Source of the DNA: Epinephelus fuscoguttatus
Taxonomy: Eukaryota > Chordata > Actinopteri > Perciformes > Serranidae
Length of the DNA stretch: 64,000 bases
Assembly (NCBI RefSeq): GCF_011397635.1
Contig: NC_064770.1
Span: forward strand, 21,942,200-22,006,199
Reading direction: 5' to 3'
Numbering within the stretch: the first letter of the stretch is position 1; every line of letters starts with the position of its first letter. This document shows, piece after piece, positions 24,044 through 35,355 of the stretch. The notes beneath the pieces were generated by a model that was not told the DNA's origin, did no database searches, and saw only the letters and a program-made list of their open reading frames with translations. Both the position numbers and the translations under genes were made by a program.

Positions 24044-24600
24044 TTGGACTTAGGGAAAACTCAATAGGCTGGAAACGGAGGGGGGAAGTGTGAGGAGAAA
24101 GCAGGCCTCGTTTCCCCTTTGGGGGCGTGGCTTTCAGATTATGACGCGTTGCGCTCTGTCTCTATGGTGCAACCCCAGATTGAGAACCGGCGTATCTGTC
24201 ACTAGTGTGATTTTAGAAAATGAAAGTTAATGGTCACATTTTGGTCACCTCAAACAAGTTTAGCTCAGCATTTGGTTGTATTAAAATATACTCTAAAGAG
24301 TTGAATGTTCATTCCAGTGAGTACATTTTGTTTTCATGGTTTAAAGCCTGTTTTTCAAGAGGGGAAACCAGCATTAGCATTATCAGAGTTAAGCATACTG
24401 TAAATGCACCATGCTAACCAAGTTAGCAGCTAGTGTTAGCGTCAACTAATCTCCTAATAGGGTCACACCTCATCATTTCTGCCTAAAATTTCCAAGACGG
24501 CAACTGTCAAAATGCCAAACTCAGAGCCACAAACCAAATGGTGAGGTTGCGTTGGCTATGTTCATTATTTTATGCAGTCTTTGGACACTACACAAGCAAA

Positions 24601-25184
24601 TAAAGAAACATCTTCACCATTTTAATAACACAGCATTTAGAAAAAGTGTTGCAAACAGAGAAAATTAAAAACTGATGCATGTCACACATCTTAATAATAC
24701 AATCACAGTGTTAAAATGAGACATAAATCTTACATTTTAAGTGATGTTCCAGCTCCATAGATGGATAGCCAAGCTCAATAAATTCATAAACCACAAACCA
24801 TGTCAACAAGAAGTGCATTGCAGACATGTGCTTCACTTGGTGTCCCCTGGAAACAGTTTCTGTGATGTTGTGAGATTCTTGCAGCCCATTTAATTACAGC
24901 ACTTTTTCTTAATGCTGTGCATGTGTCCTTAAATTGATGAAAAAGATGTGTATATTTGCATGTGCTTTCTTAATTTGCAGTGCCTTGAGCTCTCAGGGCC
25001 ACCATAGATGCTTTTATATTAATGCATCAATAACTGTAATTAATCAATGTAATTATTCTGCATAATAAGACATTTTACTGTTGGTACTTTGTAAATCAAA
25101 GTAAATCAATAAGCCATACTTTAAATTTATGAGAAAACTTTGTTTTTCTTGCATGCCTTCATGGAAAATGGTGAATATTAATTT
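24601..25184. other. Non-coding, AT-rich, no gene recognised
   Basis: Nothing supportable seen. Confidence 0.55.
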
Positions 25185-25505
25185 ACTGATTGATTGGGGA
25201 CAGCAGAAAAACAATATTAAAACATCTGTTTACAAACTCTCAACAACTTGGGCAGTATAATCCAAGTTACATTTATCTAGTCACATGCTCAGTACTTCCC
25301 AAACGCATGCATTTTAGCATTAAAAAAACACATTTGTTCCACTTTCAGTTCAGTTGGTGGAAATTCATGTTTGGGAAATACAGAGATAATATTTGGGAAG
25401 TACTGAGCGTCTGACCTAATAAATGAGACTGCACGAGTTGTTAGAGTTTGTTTCTCTCGATATAGCTTTGCTTAAACGTGGTCCTCAATAAATCAATATG
25501 TCAGC
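25185..25505. mobile_element. Foldback MITE, ~320 bp, with long inverted arms
   Basis: 'ACAAACTCTCAACAACTTG' near 25233 pairs with 'acgagttgttagagtttgt' near 25434. 'CTCAGTACTTCCCAAAC' near 25289 pairs with 'gggaagtactgagcgtctg' near 25396. The arms therefore run ~120 bp inward around a ~65-bp centre. It shares its arm sequence with the element at 4520-4810. Non-coding. Confidence 0.7.
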
Positions 25506-26955
25506 CATTTTCTTCACAAATTCAAGGTAACACTGCATGTCTAATTCATAGTACAAAAAAGTACAAAATGGATTGACATTATGTTCACATACAAAATTGT
25601 AGTTTTTAACAATGTAGATGTCTCTAGAGAGCTATGACCCTTCCTTTTTTGCCAGAGATCCAGTAACTGGCTGCGTTCTTTGCTGACGCATCATCCCAGC
25701 AATCCTCGGGGCCATTCAAGGTCATTTCTGGTCACCGGATGACCTCTGTTACAGGAAAGACCTGTTCACGCAACCTGACTGAGCTCTGGTTTCAGCGCTT
25801 TGTTCTCTTATCGTAAAGTTCTTACCTATTGTGTGCACATGCGCACATATAAGAGTCACACCCACACCCACACCCACACACACACACACACAGTTGTCAT
25901 TGTATACTAAGAAAGTGGCTTGATGTATTGAATGGCTCGACTGTGCGTCAAACCATTAGACAGCTTCCAGTAAAGCTCATGCTGCTGGCTTATGATCCAC
26001 ACATGATCCAAGAATGTGGCTTTGGATCATTATGTTATTTTTTTTTTTTTTTACTTCAAATGGCCGAGTGTTTAGTCACGTCGTGCATCTTCACATCAGT
26101 TTCCACATTCCGCATTGGACAATCAGGAACTTTGTCCGCTGAGACTCAAGCTGTTTCGTGGAACAGAAGGACAAACATCCAAACAAGAAACAGATTTCTG
26201 CTCTGCTGTCATTTGATGTCATAAAGCCTGAGCTTACATGCAGTTTAAATGCACAAACCTACAAAACAGATTTAAAATAGAAGTATTTTTATAAGTGTTT
26301 ACATAATGTCCTCCAGTCAGATGCAGAATGCACAGCATTGATACATCAGACTGCTTATTACATGCATAAAAACTAAGGTTAATAATCCTGATAGTGTGCC
26401 CATATCACCATCATAATCTAGCAATCAGTCACTTTTATCATGAAGCATGAGATAAAGATAGTTTTAACAGGAACTCTCCGCTGATACAGGTCAAGCAGTC
26501 ACATATTCATTATTGGCACTTATAGAGAAGAGTTACATAACGTATCATTCACCTGATAACAATCTGTTTACACAGCAGGTGAACATTTTAACACTGTGTC
26601 TGTTCAATGTAAAAGAAAAAGTAACCCCACACACATGATTTACAGGTGTTGCTCTATTGTGGTGGCTTTATAACCTGCCATATACAGAGATAGTGCCATG
26701 GAGTGCCAGGAGTATGCAGGTGTTCGGTAGAATTGCCAGGTATAGTGTTAGGTCAGGATGAAAGCCTGCAGGCATCCGCCACATGGTGTCGAAGCTTTGA
26801 TGTACAAGGATTTGAATCTCGCTCTGTTCTCTGGAAAATGTTCTTTTTTGTCGGCTGATGAAAGCCAGGACAGCTGCAGCTTGTGAATGAAAATCAGAAG
26901 GGTACAAGTAAAAAAGAAGAAACAAAAGACATGTGGACTGACCAGGTTTGCATAT
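25506..26955. other. Non-coding sequence with a (CA)n tract at 25858-25892
   Basis: No gene or further repeat recognised. The plus-strand frame 25928-26224 includes a T-run and has no domain. Confidence 0.5.
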
Positions 26956-27072
26956 TAAAGGATAAGGCTGGCATTAATTTATATTTCTGTCATTGTTATC
27001 AAATGCATGAAAAGATCAAAGTCCATCTCTCAGCACTGTCTGAGTGCTCTGTGGAAAGGGTGCTAGAATAAT
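26956..27072 (+). mobile_element. One-ended fragment of a DNA element
   Basis: Begins TTAAAGGATAAGGCTGGCAT, which matches the end of a fish TTAA-type element I remember (TTAAAGGATAAGGCTGG). No matching inverted end is nearby, so this is a truncated copy. Confidence 0.4.
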
Positions 27073-27084
27073 GTACTCAAGTAT

Positions 27085-28190
27085 AACCCCAACTCCCTAA
27101 AAAGTTGGGACACTGTGTAAAATGTAATTGAAAACAGAATGCAATGATTTGCTAATATTTTTTGACATTCTACAGGTAAACAGATAAATTGGTAACAGGT
27201 GATAGGATGATTTATAGGTATGAAAGGGGCATCCTCAAAAAGCTGAGTTGCTCACAAGCAAGTCACTTTGTATAAAACTGCAAAGGCAAACACTGAATTG
27301 CTAAGAGCTTAGTGATTTCAGCATTTACAATCTATAATATAATCAAAAGATTCAAGGAATCCGGAGAAATCGATGCACATAAGGGACAAGGCTGAAAGCC
27401 AGCATTAAATGCCTGTGACCTCTGACCCATCAGGCTGCACTGCTATAAAAACTGAGATGATTATATAGAGGATATTACTACATGGCCTCAGGAACATTTT
27501 GGAAAGATCCAAGTTAATAATCTACCATGCAAAGTGGATTATCAACAACATGCAGAAGCGTTGCAGACTTCTCTGGGCCCGACATCATCTGAGATGCACT
27601 GACACAAAGTAGAAAAGTGTGCAGTGGTCTGATAAGTCATTTCAAAGTGTTCTTGGAAATCATGGATGTTGTGTCCTCTGGGCTGGAGAGAAAAAAGGAC
27701 CATCCAGTTTGTTACCAGCTCAATGCTCAAAAGCCAGCATCTGTGATGGTATGCATGGGTGTTAGGTCCCATGACATCATGGGCAAATTGCACATCTGTA
27801 AAGGCACCATAAATGCTTTAAGGTACACACAGGTTTTGGAGCAACTTATGCTGCCATCCAGACAGTCTTTTTCAGGGATGACCCTGTGTATTCCAGCAAC
27901 ACAATGCCAAGTCACATTCTGCACATGTTACAACAGTGTGGCTTTGTGGTAAAAGAGTGTGAGCACTATACTGGCCTGACTGCAGTCCAGACCTGTCTCC
28001 CACTGAAAATGTGTGGCACAATCTGATGCGCAAAACACCGCAATGGAGGCCCCGGGCTGCTCAACTGAAGTCATATATCAAGCAAGAATAAGGAAAAATT
28101 TGACTTTCACAGCTTCAACAATTAGTGTCTGTGAGTTCCCAAACACTTAGTTGTGTTGTTAGAAGAAAAAGTACACAGTGGTAAACAGTG
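27085..28190 (+). pseudogene. Decayed Tc1/mariner transposase
   Basis: Frames in this interval give pieces of a Tc1-like DDE transposase: KPASVMVCMGV (family: .SVMVWG..), LHICKGTINALRY.QVLEQ, a degenerate version of the FQQDNAKPHSA block, and 'cctgtctcccactgaaaatg' (usual SPDLSPIENVW). Several frameshifts, an altered catalytic block and stops show it is inactive. The left end AACCCCAACTCCCTAAAAAG fits the family terminus; the right terminal repeat has decayed. Plus-strand orientation. Confidence 0.75.
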
Positions 28191-28945
28191 TTATTTAGTT
28201 TAACAAATCTTTGTTGTTTTTCCATGGAAAATTATAGAATATCACCACACTTATAATTTAAAGTATACTATTCCCAGAACTGATTAACACTAACCCTGAC
28301 AGTGAATAAAATACAGCTGTTCATGACAAGCTTGGCCACAATCAGCTGTATCTTATCATGCTGGTTGTACATATTTTATTCAGTATCTCCTGTTGTTGTC
28401 CCACATGTTTAAATGACTCAGTTTCGTGGAATTAGTTGCGTGTCAACATGTCGAGGTGACTTTGATGGTTTTACAAATGTATCTTATCTCACTGATAAGC
28501 AAAACACATCTATAGTAAGTCAAAGTGACAGAGAACACCGCAGAGATGCATTTATCTGTTGATCTTCTACATGCCATAGCAGCATCTATCTATAAAGTCA
28601 AACTCAGGAATTTCTCAGGAACTACTAGTCACGCCCCCATGTGATGATTGTTTCCCTGCCAGCTTTCTGCTTAATACAGGACATCACAGCAGGATGAGCA
28701 GCTACTGCAGGAGTGTTAGGTGCTGAACAAAAGAGGCAGTCTTTTTTGTGAGAATGTTTTTCTAGTGTATAACCTTAATGATACCCAGGAAAGTTGAAAG
28801 GAAATCCCATGAATATCATAATTAATAAACTTTAATTGCAGGGCATTTTTCAAAACACAGTTGCAAAATGCTTCATGGGACAGATAAAATAGTATACACC
28901 CTCAAGATAAAAAAAAAAAAAGAACATAGGCAAATTCAGATAAAA
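28191..28945. other. Non-coding sequence, no gene recognised
   Basis: Nothing supportable seen apart from an A-run at 28909-28921. Confidence 0.5.
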
Positions 28946-28950
28946 CAGAG

Positions 28951-30820
28951 GGCCAAATTCACAAAAGGACTGCATGGCTTTTGCGGCCGCTAAACCGGTA
29001 AAAATGGAGCAAACAGATACCGTCTAATTCACAAAGCACGCGCAGAGGGTGAAATGCTCCACTAATTGCACTGCCAAGTAGATTGTGTCTCGGTGTTCCG
29101 GTGTTATTTGCACATATTTAAATGAGGTAAATATTTGCTATATATTTGGCGGAAAAATTGTCCATTTCTATGCAAATGAGCCTCATTGATAAACAACGTC
29201 TAATTCACTAACACCAGCGCTAATAGTATGGAGCTATATTTGTGTCTTTATTACATGCAAGAAAATAAATGATATGAGAGGGAAAAAAATGTTTGAGAGA
29301 AAAAAAAATATTTGAGAGAAAAAGTTTTCACACTGATAGCAAAAAATAATAACATTTGAGACTAAAAAAAGTTTTGAGAGAAAGTATTTTGTCATAGAAT
29401 ATAAAAGAAAATAATCTGAGATTTAAAAAATGATTTCCAAGAAAAAAACTCTCTCAAAAAACTTTTTTTACTCTCAAATATTATTTTTTTGCTATCAGTG
29501 TGAAAACATTTTCTCTCAAAAAAAAAATTTGTTTCTCTCAAAACCTTTTTCTTTCTCTCTCAAAATCTAAGTCTTTGCTCTCGTGTCAGGATTTTGCTCT
29601 TGCTGTGAAAATAATGTCATGGGCGGGGCCACGTTCCTATTGGCCAGTCTCAATCGAATTGACAGCTAGGTGAGGATCGTCTTGGGAGTCGAATTCAAAT
29701 GAATGGTTCATCCACCATAGTGGATTCACCGGCGTATATGCGCTGCGTTATTTGGCAGCGGAGACTCCAATGTTTGGGTAAGATGATGACACACACAACT
29801 CGATGGGTAGCTAGCTGAACAAGCTGGTTATTAAAATCATTCCTATATTGAATCCTTTTCTCACCTAATGTTATTTTACTGAGATTGCGTTATTAACTGC
29901 CCTAGCCAGCTAGTGTTAACTTTACATCTAGCTAGGTTATCCCATTAACGTTACTTTACTACAGTGCTTTTCTCTCTTCGCCTAATTGTGCAGTGGTGGC
30001 ACCTGCATTATTTGGTCTTCCCCTCACGGGCATGCTCACTTCTACCTGGTGTTTACCTGGCGAGGGCTGTGTGTGGCATGCTCCTGTTGGCGTTCTTTGT
30101 GTGTGTCATGCTCCGGTTTCTGTACCCAAACTTGGGACTCATAAGGTAGGCATGGGTGCTGCAATGTTTGTAAACTGACTGTAAATCAGTCTGTAAATAA
30201 TTTTTTGACATTATTATTATTATAATCATTATTACTTTAATGGCATCCGAAGATACTGATGCGTTGAACAGGTGACAGTCTGCGGTCGTTCTCAAAACAC
30301 ACTTCTGTCATGCACTTCAAAAGCAACTTTCAATAATTTATTTTACGAAACGGGGGAAACAAAGGTGAACAAAAATGGTTCCATAATTCATATTAAATTC
30401 AAAAGATAATGAAAAAAACAGCTACAAGTGAGAGGGAATAGTGATAAAGTGGTCAAACTTGGTCAAATCCACAGCCTCAACCCATCCGACACTGTTAGAC
30501 TGACTCACCAGCAGACATCATTACATGAGGGTATACAGTATTCAGTACTTTGCCAAACAAAGTCTGCCACTGTTCTGCCACGGTGTTCTTGGCGCAAAGC
30601 CAGCATTTATACTTTGCCATGTGTGGCTTATTGCAACCAGGGGCAAATCAGGGGCAAACTGCACTCAGTTGCCAAACTTTGTGGGCGTGTTTGCGCTGGT
30701 ATATCATTAGCGCAATATCCTTTGTGAATAGCACGTTAAGACGGAGCAAACTGCAGGTGCAAATGAAGTGCAATTCAAGGTGCTATCAGCGGCCGCAGTT
30801 CATTCTTTGTGAATTCGGCC
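28951..30820. mobile_element. Terminal-inverted-repeat DNA element, 1.87 kb, with CAGAG direct flanks
   Basis: The left end GGCCAAATTCACAAA and inverted right end GGCCGAATTCACAAA match, and both are followed by a GCGGCCGCT motif. The flanks CAGAG (28946-28950 and 30821-30825) form a direct repeat; an alternative reading is a 3-bp AGA duplication with GGGCC ends. The interior has a foldback (29275-29567), then CpG-rich sequence with open frames at 29964-30178 whose frame I could not assign. The superfamily is uncertain; the short duplication would suit Harbinger/ISL2EU-type elements. Confidence 0.7.
29275..29567. repeat. Purine/pyrimidine foldback inside the TIR element
   Basis: A left arm rich in TTTGAGAGAAAAA and with 'ttttcacactgatagcaaaa' pairs with a right arm 'ttttgctatcagtgtgaaaa' and CTCTCAAAAA. 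Arms are about 110 bp, separated by about 70 bp. It is a separate insertion or an internal hairpin of the host element. Confidence 0.75.
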
Positions 30821-31039
30821 CAGAGTGTGCAATAAAAACAAATAAATGATAGATTTGATAAAAGAGGAATAGAAACTACACAAACAATAGATTTACTATA
30901 AAAACAAAAAGAAGAAGAAGAAGAAGCCTTTGTGTAAAGTATGTATTGAGTTCCTCAGGTAAGGAGTTCAACAGCAGGAACAGTTAAGATGGTCCCACCT
31001 GAGGAGTGCAGGCAGCAGCCAGGCTCATACGGCATGTGT

Positions 31040-31299
31040 AAGTCTATAATCTGTGTAAGAGCAAGGCCATAATGGGCTTTAAAAGTAACTAACAGGTAGC
31101 CCTTGTAGCATTGGGCGTGATGTGGTCTTGTCTCTTGGAATTAGTTAAAAGTCTGGCGGCCGAGTTTTAAACAAGCTGGAGATAAGAAATGGCGTCAAGT
31201 TGAAAGCACAGATGACTTTTTCAAGGTCCACTTGAGATTAAAAATGATTTACTTTTGCAACATTTCTAATTTGAAGAAAGCATGATTGCACAACCTTGG
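31040..31299 (-). mobile_element. Probable 3' portion of the minus-strand LINE or an adjoining repeat
   Basis: The sequence 'gcaaggccataatgggcttt' to 'gagttttaaacaagctggag' has the character of a repeat I know from fish genomes that often adjoins the reverse transcriptase fragment next to it. No frame was recognised. Confidence 0.4.
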
Positions 31300-31816
31300 T
31301 TATTTGTATGTTGAAACAGAGCTCTGAGTCAAGGATAATCCCCAAAATGTGTCAGAGTCACTACTAGTCAGCGGAAGATAAAGTTGTCTGTCATCCACAT
31401 AACTGTGGAAATTAATATTATTATAACTATGAACTACCTGACCCAGAGAAAGCATATTAATAGAAAACAGAAGAGGACCCAGAATTGACCCCTGGGGAAC
31501 ACCACAAGAGAGGGGGACAGGGGATGAGGAATATTCTGCCATTACAATGGAGAATGATCTTTCAGAGAGATGGGAGCGAAACCAGACAAGAGCACTGTCC
31601 TTGAGTCCAACATAGTTTTCAAGGCTGAAAAAGACTGATTAAGCACATTGCAGGCAGAGACAGTTGAGAAACTGCGAGCTGACTTAGAGTTAAAAGACAG
31701 AGAGCGAATAAAGGTAGATAGCTTATGGACAGGAAGCGGGAGCAAGGTTTGGAAAATGACAGCCTTGTGATCACTAAAATCAAGCAATTCAAACTTATCA
31801 AGAGAAACACCATAAG
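31300..31816 (-). pseudogene. L2/Rex1-like LINE ORF2 fragment: end of endonuclease and part of reverse transcriptase
   Basis: Minus-strand frames give GVSLDKFELLDFSDHKAVIF (end of the apurinic endonuclease, with the SDHK motif), then, after an internal deletion near 31625, LKDSALVWFRSHLSERSFS and GVPQGSILGPLLFS with YVDD in place of the usual YADD reverse transcriptase motif. A frame change at the deletion makes it inactive. The endonuclease part continues in the same frame at 32198-32360 beyond an inserted element. Confidence 0.8.
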
Positions 31817-32192
31817 CGTTACCAGCTACGTTCCTTCAAGTGGTTGCGTTTTAATGTACCCCAGGTAACAGATCTGGGGAAAACTGCATTCTCCTACTCT
31901 GCATTTTTGACATGGAACAATCTTATAAACATTCAAAATTAGAAACACTTACATCCATTAATGCATTTAAGGGCATCATAAAGAATGTGGTGACAGAGAC
32001 ATGTGCTTATTTTTTTAGAGGCCACTATATTTGTTGTTTCATTGTGGATTTTTGTATTATACAGTATGTTGTATTTGTTGCATTTTAAATGTGTTTTGAT
32101 TGGCTGCGACATTTGCAAGTTCTCTCTTGTAAAAGAGATTCTCAATCTCAATGGGACTTCCTGCTTAAATAAAGGTTAAATTAAATAAATAA
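31817..32192 (+). mobile_element. 5'-truncated LINE 3' end inserted into the L2-like LINE
   Basis: Plus-strand 376 bp. It starts in the C-terminal ORF region (frame pieces TDLGKTAFSYSA and TWNNL) and runs to the conserved tail 'tctcttgtaaaagagattct' followed by (TTAAATAAA)-type simple repeats, the 3' end typical of Rex1/L2-type fish LINEs. It is flanked by the direct repeat ATAAG (31812-31816, 32193-32197). Removing the insert joins the host endonuclease frame without loss. Confidence 0.8.
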
Positions 32193-32197
32193 ATAAG

Positions 32198-32360
32198 ACA
32201 ACACAAGGTCAAGGGTATGTCCCTGATTATGTGTTGGCTCTTTAATATGCTGTTCAAGATTACAAAACTCAAAGAGGGTAATAAAATCAGCAATAAAAGT
32301 TGAGAGGGAACAAACATGTGTATTAAAACCCCCAAGAACTCGTACTTGGACATAATAAAT
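32198..32360 (-). pseudogene. L2/Rex1-like LINE endonuclease fragment (upstream part of the split ORF)
   Basis: On the minus strand the frame reads GGFNTHVC... then GHTLDLVLS, the typical end of the endonuclease core (GDFN.H and HTLDLV motifs). It is the part of the same element as 31300-31816 that lies upstream of the inserted LINE. Confidence 0.75.
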
Positions 32361-34180
32361 AAAAGAAGGGCCCTACAGAGTAGCAGGTCCTGGACACGTC
32401 AAATAAAGGCCAGAGAAACGTATTAAGAGAGACAGGAGAACATTTTCAGTTATTATTAAAAACCTCGGCAGCCTCCAGGGCTCAGCTGCCGAGGTTGATT
32501 AAAACAGAAGTAGTTACGATGACACGCCTCAATTAGCAGGACAGAGTGTTATTGCTGAAAGTATTTGAATACTTCTGAGGAAACTTGCTCAGCTACGCTT
32601 GCGTAACTGTAAGGTTTCACAAGAAGAAGGAAGCTCCTGTTTTTCTTCTATATACTATGCAAAACTGCTGAGTTTTCACTTCTCTCCTCAAAACAACAGA
32701 GAACTACTTTTATCAAAAAAAAAAAAAAAAAAAAATCTCATTTGTGGTTAATGTCCACAGCTGGTGCCCCTGCACTCACAGCATAGGTGGCTACAACTCC
32801 ACACACAGAGTATACACTTCACATACTGTATTTGGTTCCCATGGTGACGACAACCTGTGTTGCACAATAAAAAGGGACAGTGTTAGCGTCAGTTACGTCA
32901 GAGCCGGGATCGAGCGTGACGGAGACACACCTTGTTCCAATAAAAGACTCTCTTACACATAGACACACAGACACGCAGGGATGTCCTTGTATATAACAAA
33001 AGACAAATACTGTCAGAACAATGCGGGGATTCTTTTTTAGAACAAACTATTATAACCTTGCCTGTCAACAAACACTGTTGTCAGCTAAAACATGAATTAC
33101 AATAAAAATGTTCATGACTCAGAGGACAACTGTTTTATAATCCCCACAGCTCAGGAGCGGTGTACAGCTGCAGCACAGTTTCTTGCTGCTTATTGGTTTG
33201 AATGTATGAAAGATAGTGAACAAATGTTGATTGTCTGAAGGGTTTTCCACTGAAATAAGATGAACAGGAAGTGAGTCAGGGTATCACCGCAGTCGCACAG
33301 CAGCAAGCTTGTTAAAGACCTTTTCCATCCCACGCTATCTGTTCAGTGTTACATGAAAGCTGATCACATTTTTTTCAACAGCTTTTAAATACCTTGCCGT
33401 GTATGGGTGCCCCGTGTTTTCCCACGTTGCAACTAATGAAGCTTTGCAGGGTGTATTGAAGTATCTCGTGCAGCAACCATCCACCAGTAATACGTCATTT
33501 CGCTCTGTTCCAGCCTACTGCTACACCAGTGTGCGTTTTGCAACGGTGACTCAGAGGGTGTTTCCCGGCAGTGCAGGAGGACTGTTAGGGATTTCTCCTC
33601 AGCTGACATTGTTTACATTCAGTACCTGCTTGACAATTACAATCACTCCAACTGTAAATGCAGTTTCTGGAAATGCAGAAAAGAAAGGAAAACTATCAAC
33701 AGTTTACTTGAAATTGCAGCATTATCTTCATAACCTTTATAAATGAAAGCAAAACAGACTTTACAAACCTTATCTGCTCACACAACTCATTTCTGCACCT
33801 TTGCACTAGCTCCACCAATGGTTGTGTAATTCGATAATGTGCCAGCTAGTGTGTAGGTGTGTGGAACCGTACTGTGGAGCAGCCTAATTGTGGCTCCTGT
33901 GTGACTCAAAGAAGGACTTCAACGTCAAGCCCATCCTCAAAAGGGACAAACTGTGTAACATGGATCGAATTACCAAGGAAATGTAAATATTTAGAATGGG
34001 CCTGTATGTGCTTGTGTGTGGTTTCCAGTAAAACTGTAGGCAGGTTTTCACACTACAATATAGTAGGAGTAACACTATGATGACTCAGAGCATTTCTACA
34101 TGATTCCAACTGACAAGTTGTGAAAAGTGCTATATGACTGCTTCTGGAAAGGTAAAATATTGTGGGCCTACATGTGCACT
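32361..34180. other. Non-coding sequence, no gene recognised
   Basis: It contains a 21-bp A-run (32715-32735). A 115-codon plus-strand frame (33399-33746) has no recognisable domain, signal peptide or splice context, and I do not call it a gene. Confidence 0.5.
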
Positions 34181-34290
34181 TAAAGGCCACTTTATTAGGT
34201 ACACCTGTGCAATCTAGTACAACAATACAGTACAGTAGTAAGTGGCCATGACATATAATCATTTGTAAAGAAAGGTGGTGTACCTAAGTG
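34181..34290. mobile_element. Short MITE with GGTACACC ends
   Basis: CCACTTTATTAGGTACACCT at the left and GGTGTACCTAAGTG at the right are inverted copies. The left end matches a widespread vertebrate DNA-element terminus as I remember it. About 110 bp, non-coding. Confidence 0.55.
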
Positions 34291-34329
34291 AGCAGGGAGG
34301 GTATTCACACTCCATATAAATATGACATC

Positions 34330-34580
34330 TAATAGCGACCATGCATGGATTACTGAACAAGCCTATGGGGCGCAGGCCCAGGGCCCCAAAGTGTCAAGGG
34401 CAAAGGTGCAACCAGGAAGAGACTCAAAATTACCTTTCAGAGATACACACCCACAAAAAGATGCACTACAACTACAAAGAGACACAGAACCACCCGCAAT
34501 CTGTGTGTCTTTGTCCTGTGTAGGAGGGGTGGTGGGGCCTTTTGTGTATCTGTGCCCAAAATCCACACATGCTAGTGACT
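34330..34580 (-). repeat. Minisatellite-bearing repeat family, reverse orientation
   Basis: 'gggcccaggccc' followed by 'caactacaaagagacacaga' repeats is the reverse complement of the unit in the array at 35660-36360 ('tctctttgtggttttgtgtc'). This copy has only about two units. Confidence 0.6.
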
Positions 34581-34953
34581 CCCACTTTGGTGCATCTGCA
34601 GCTTTAGTTACTGTAATAATTTATAATCCAAAGATTATTAATGTAAAGTAAGATGTTGGAAAGTGGGTCTAGTGGAAGTGTAATATTTTTATACATTGTT
34701 TTCCTGGAAAATCTGGGATCTGTGAAATATGCAGTCGGCCTAAAATAGCCAAGGTCATTTTAAGAGCGGCCAGAAGAGTTTATGGACAATACCGTCAGTG
34801 GTGATGGCTTATATCCAACGTCTAATTTAGTATCATTGCCTCATATTTATTCCTGCTTCATCTGTTTTTCCTCTTCTCTGCTTGGAAACCCCCCTCCTTC
34901 TCCTGAAGCAGAGCAGAGCAGTGATATAACAGTCCGCACAGAGAGCTGCTAAA

Positions 34954-35355
34954 GTGGCAGAGGATTCAGGCTCAAACAATACTGTGAAGATGGAAGTGCA
35001 GATTTATATTATTACAACCAGGCAGCGAAGTGCAGCACAGGGAAGTGGAGTGCTAACAGTAAATCTAAAGGCCTGGAGAAGGAACAGGAGGAGCGTGACC
35101 GGAGAAGCCTGGAGGAGGGTGGGACTTGCGGGCCATGGTGACTCATTGCTGCACCCTGATTGGCTCTCCTATCTGGCATCTGGAGCTCATTGACAATGGC
35201 TCCATGGCAACCAGTAGTTGTGGAATTGTAAACAGTACTGAGGGACTGGAAAGACGAGCGGGAAGCAGGCTTTCGCCCTTTCTCCACCACGCGCTCAAGA
35301 GCTCCAACGAGGCTGTCAGCGCACTTTATAAGTGCGTGCCGAGGTCGGGGGGGGT
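34954..35355 (+). promoter_or_regulatory. Candidate TATA promoter with CCAAT and RFX-like sites
   Basis: A GC-richer island holds an inverted CCAAT box (CTGATTGGCTC, near 35157-35167), an RFX/X-box-like CCATGGCAACC (35202-35212), and a TATA box set in a palindrome, CGCACTTTATAAGTGCG (35318-35334). Read on the plus strand, transcription would start near 35360. No downstream coding exon was recognised, so this may drive a non-coding RNA, a distant exon, or nothing. Confidence 0.3.

Larger units (their letters stand above)
23268..24168 (-). mobile_element. hAT-like element remnant with 65-bp inverted repeats, ~0.9 kb
   Basis: The arms 23268-23332 and 24104-24168 are inverted copies with about 4 mismatches in 65 (shared core: TCTGAAAGCCACGCCCCC). 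The left outer flank 'tagtgttgggtaacataacc' looks like a hAT terminus, so the true ends may lie a few bases further out. The interior on the minus strand has a THAP-domain exon followed by a piece like the hAT C-terminal dimerisation region. It is an internally deleted copy of an autonomous THAP-hAT transposon. A clean 8-bp target duplication was not found. Confidence 0.75.
22921..24600. repeat. Older interspersed repeat that hosts the THAP/hAT element
   Basis: The left flank ('ccacttgtggctggctccaa', 'agtccccattaacag') and right flank ('gttcattattttatgcagtc') are recognisable parts of a repeat common in teleosts, as I remember it. Its middle is interrupted by the inverted-repeat element at 23268-24168. 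Confidence 0.55.

Noticed and set aside
33399..33746. A 115-codon plus-strand frame as a possible new gene
   Set aside because: No Kozak-quality start, domain, signal peptide or splice site; length alone is within chance for this size of window.
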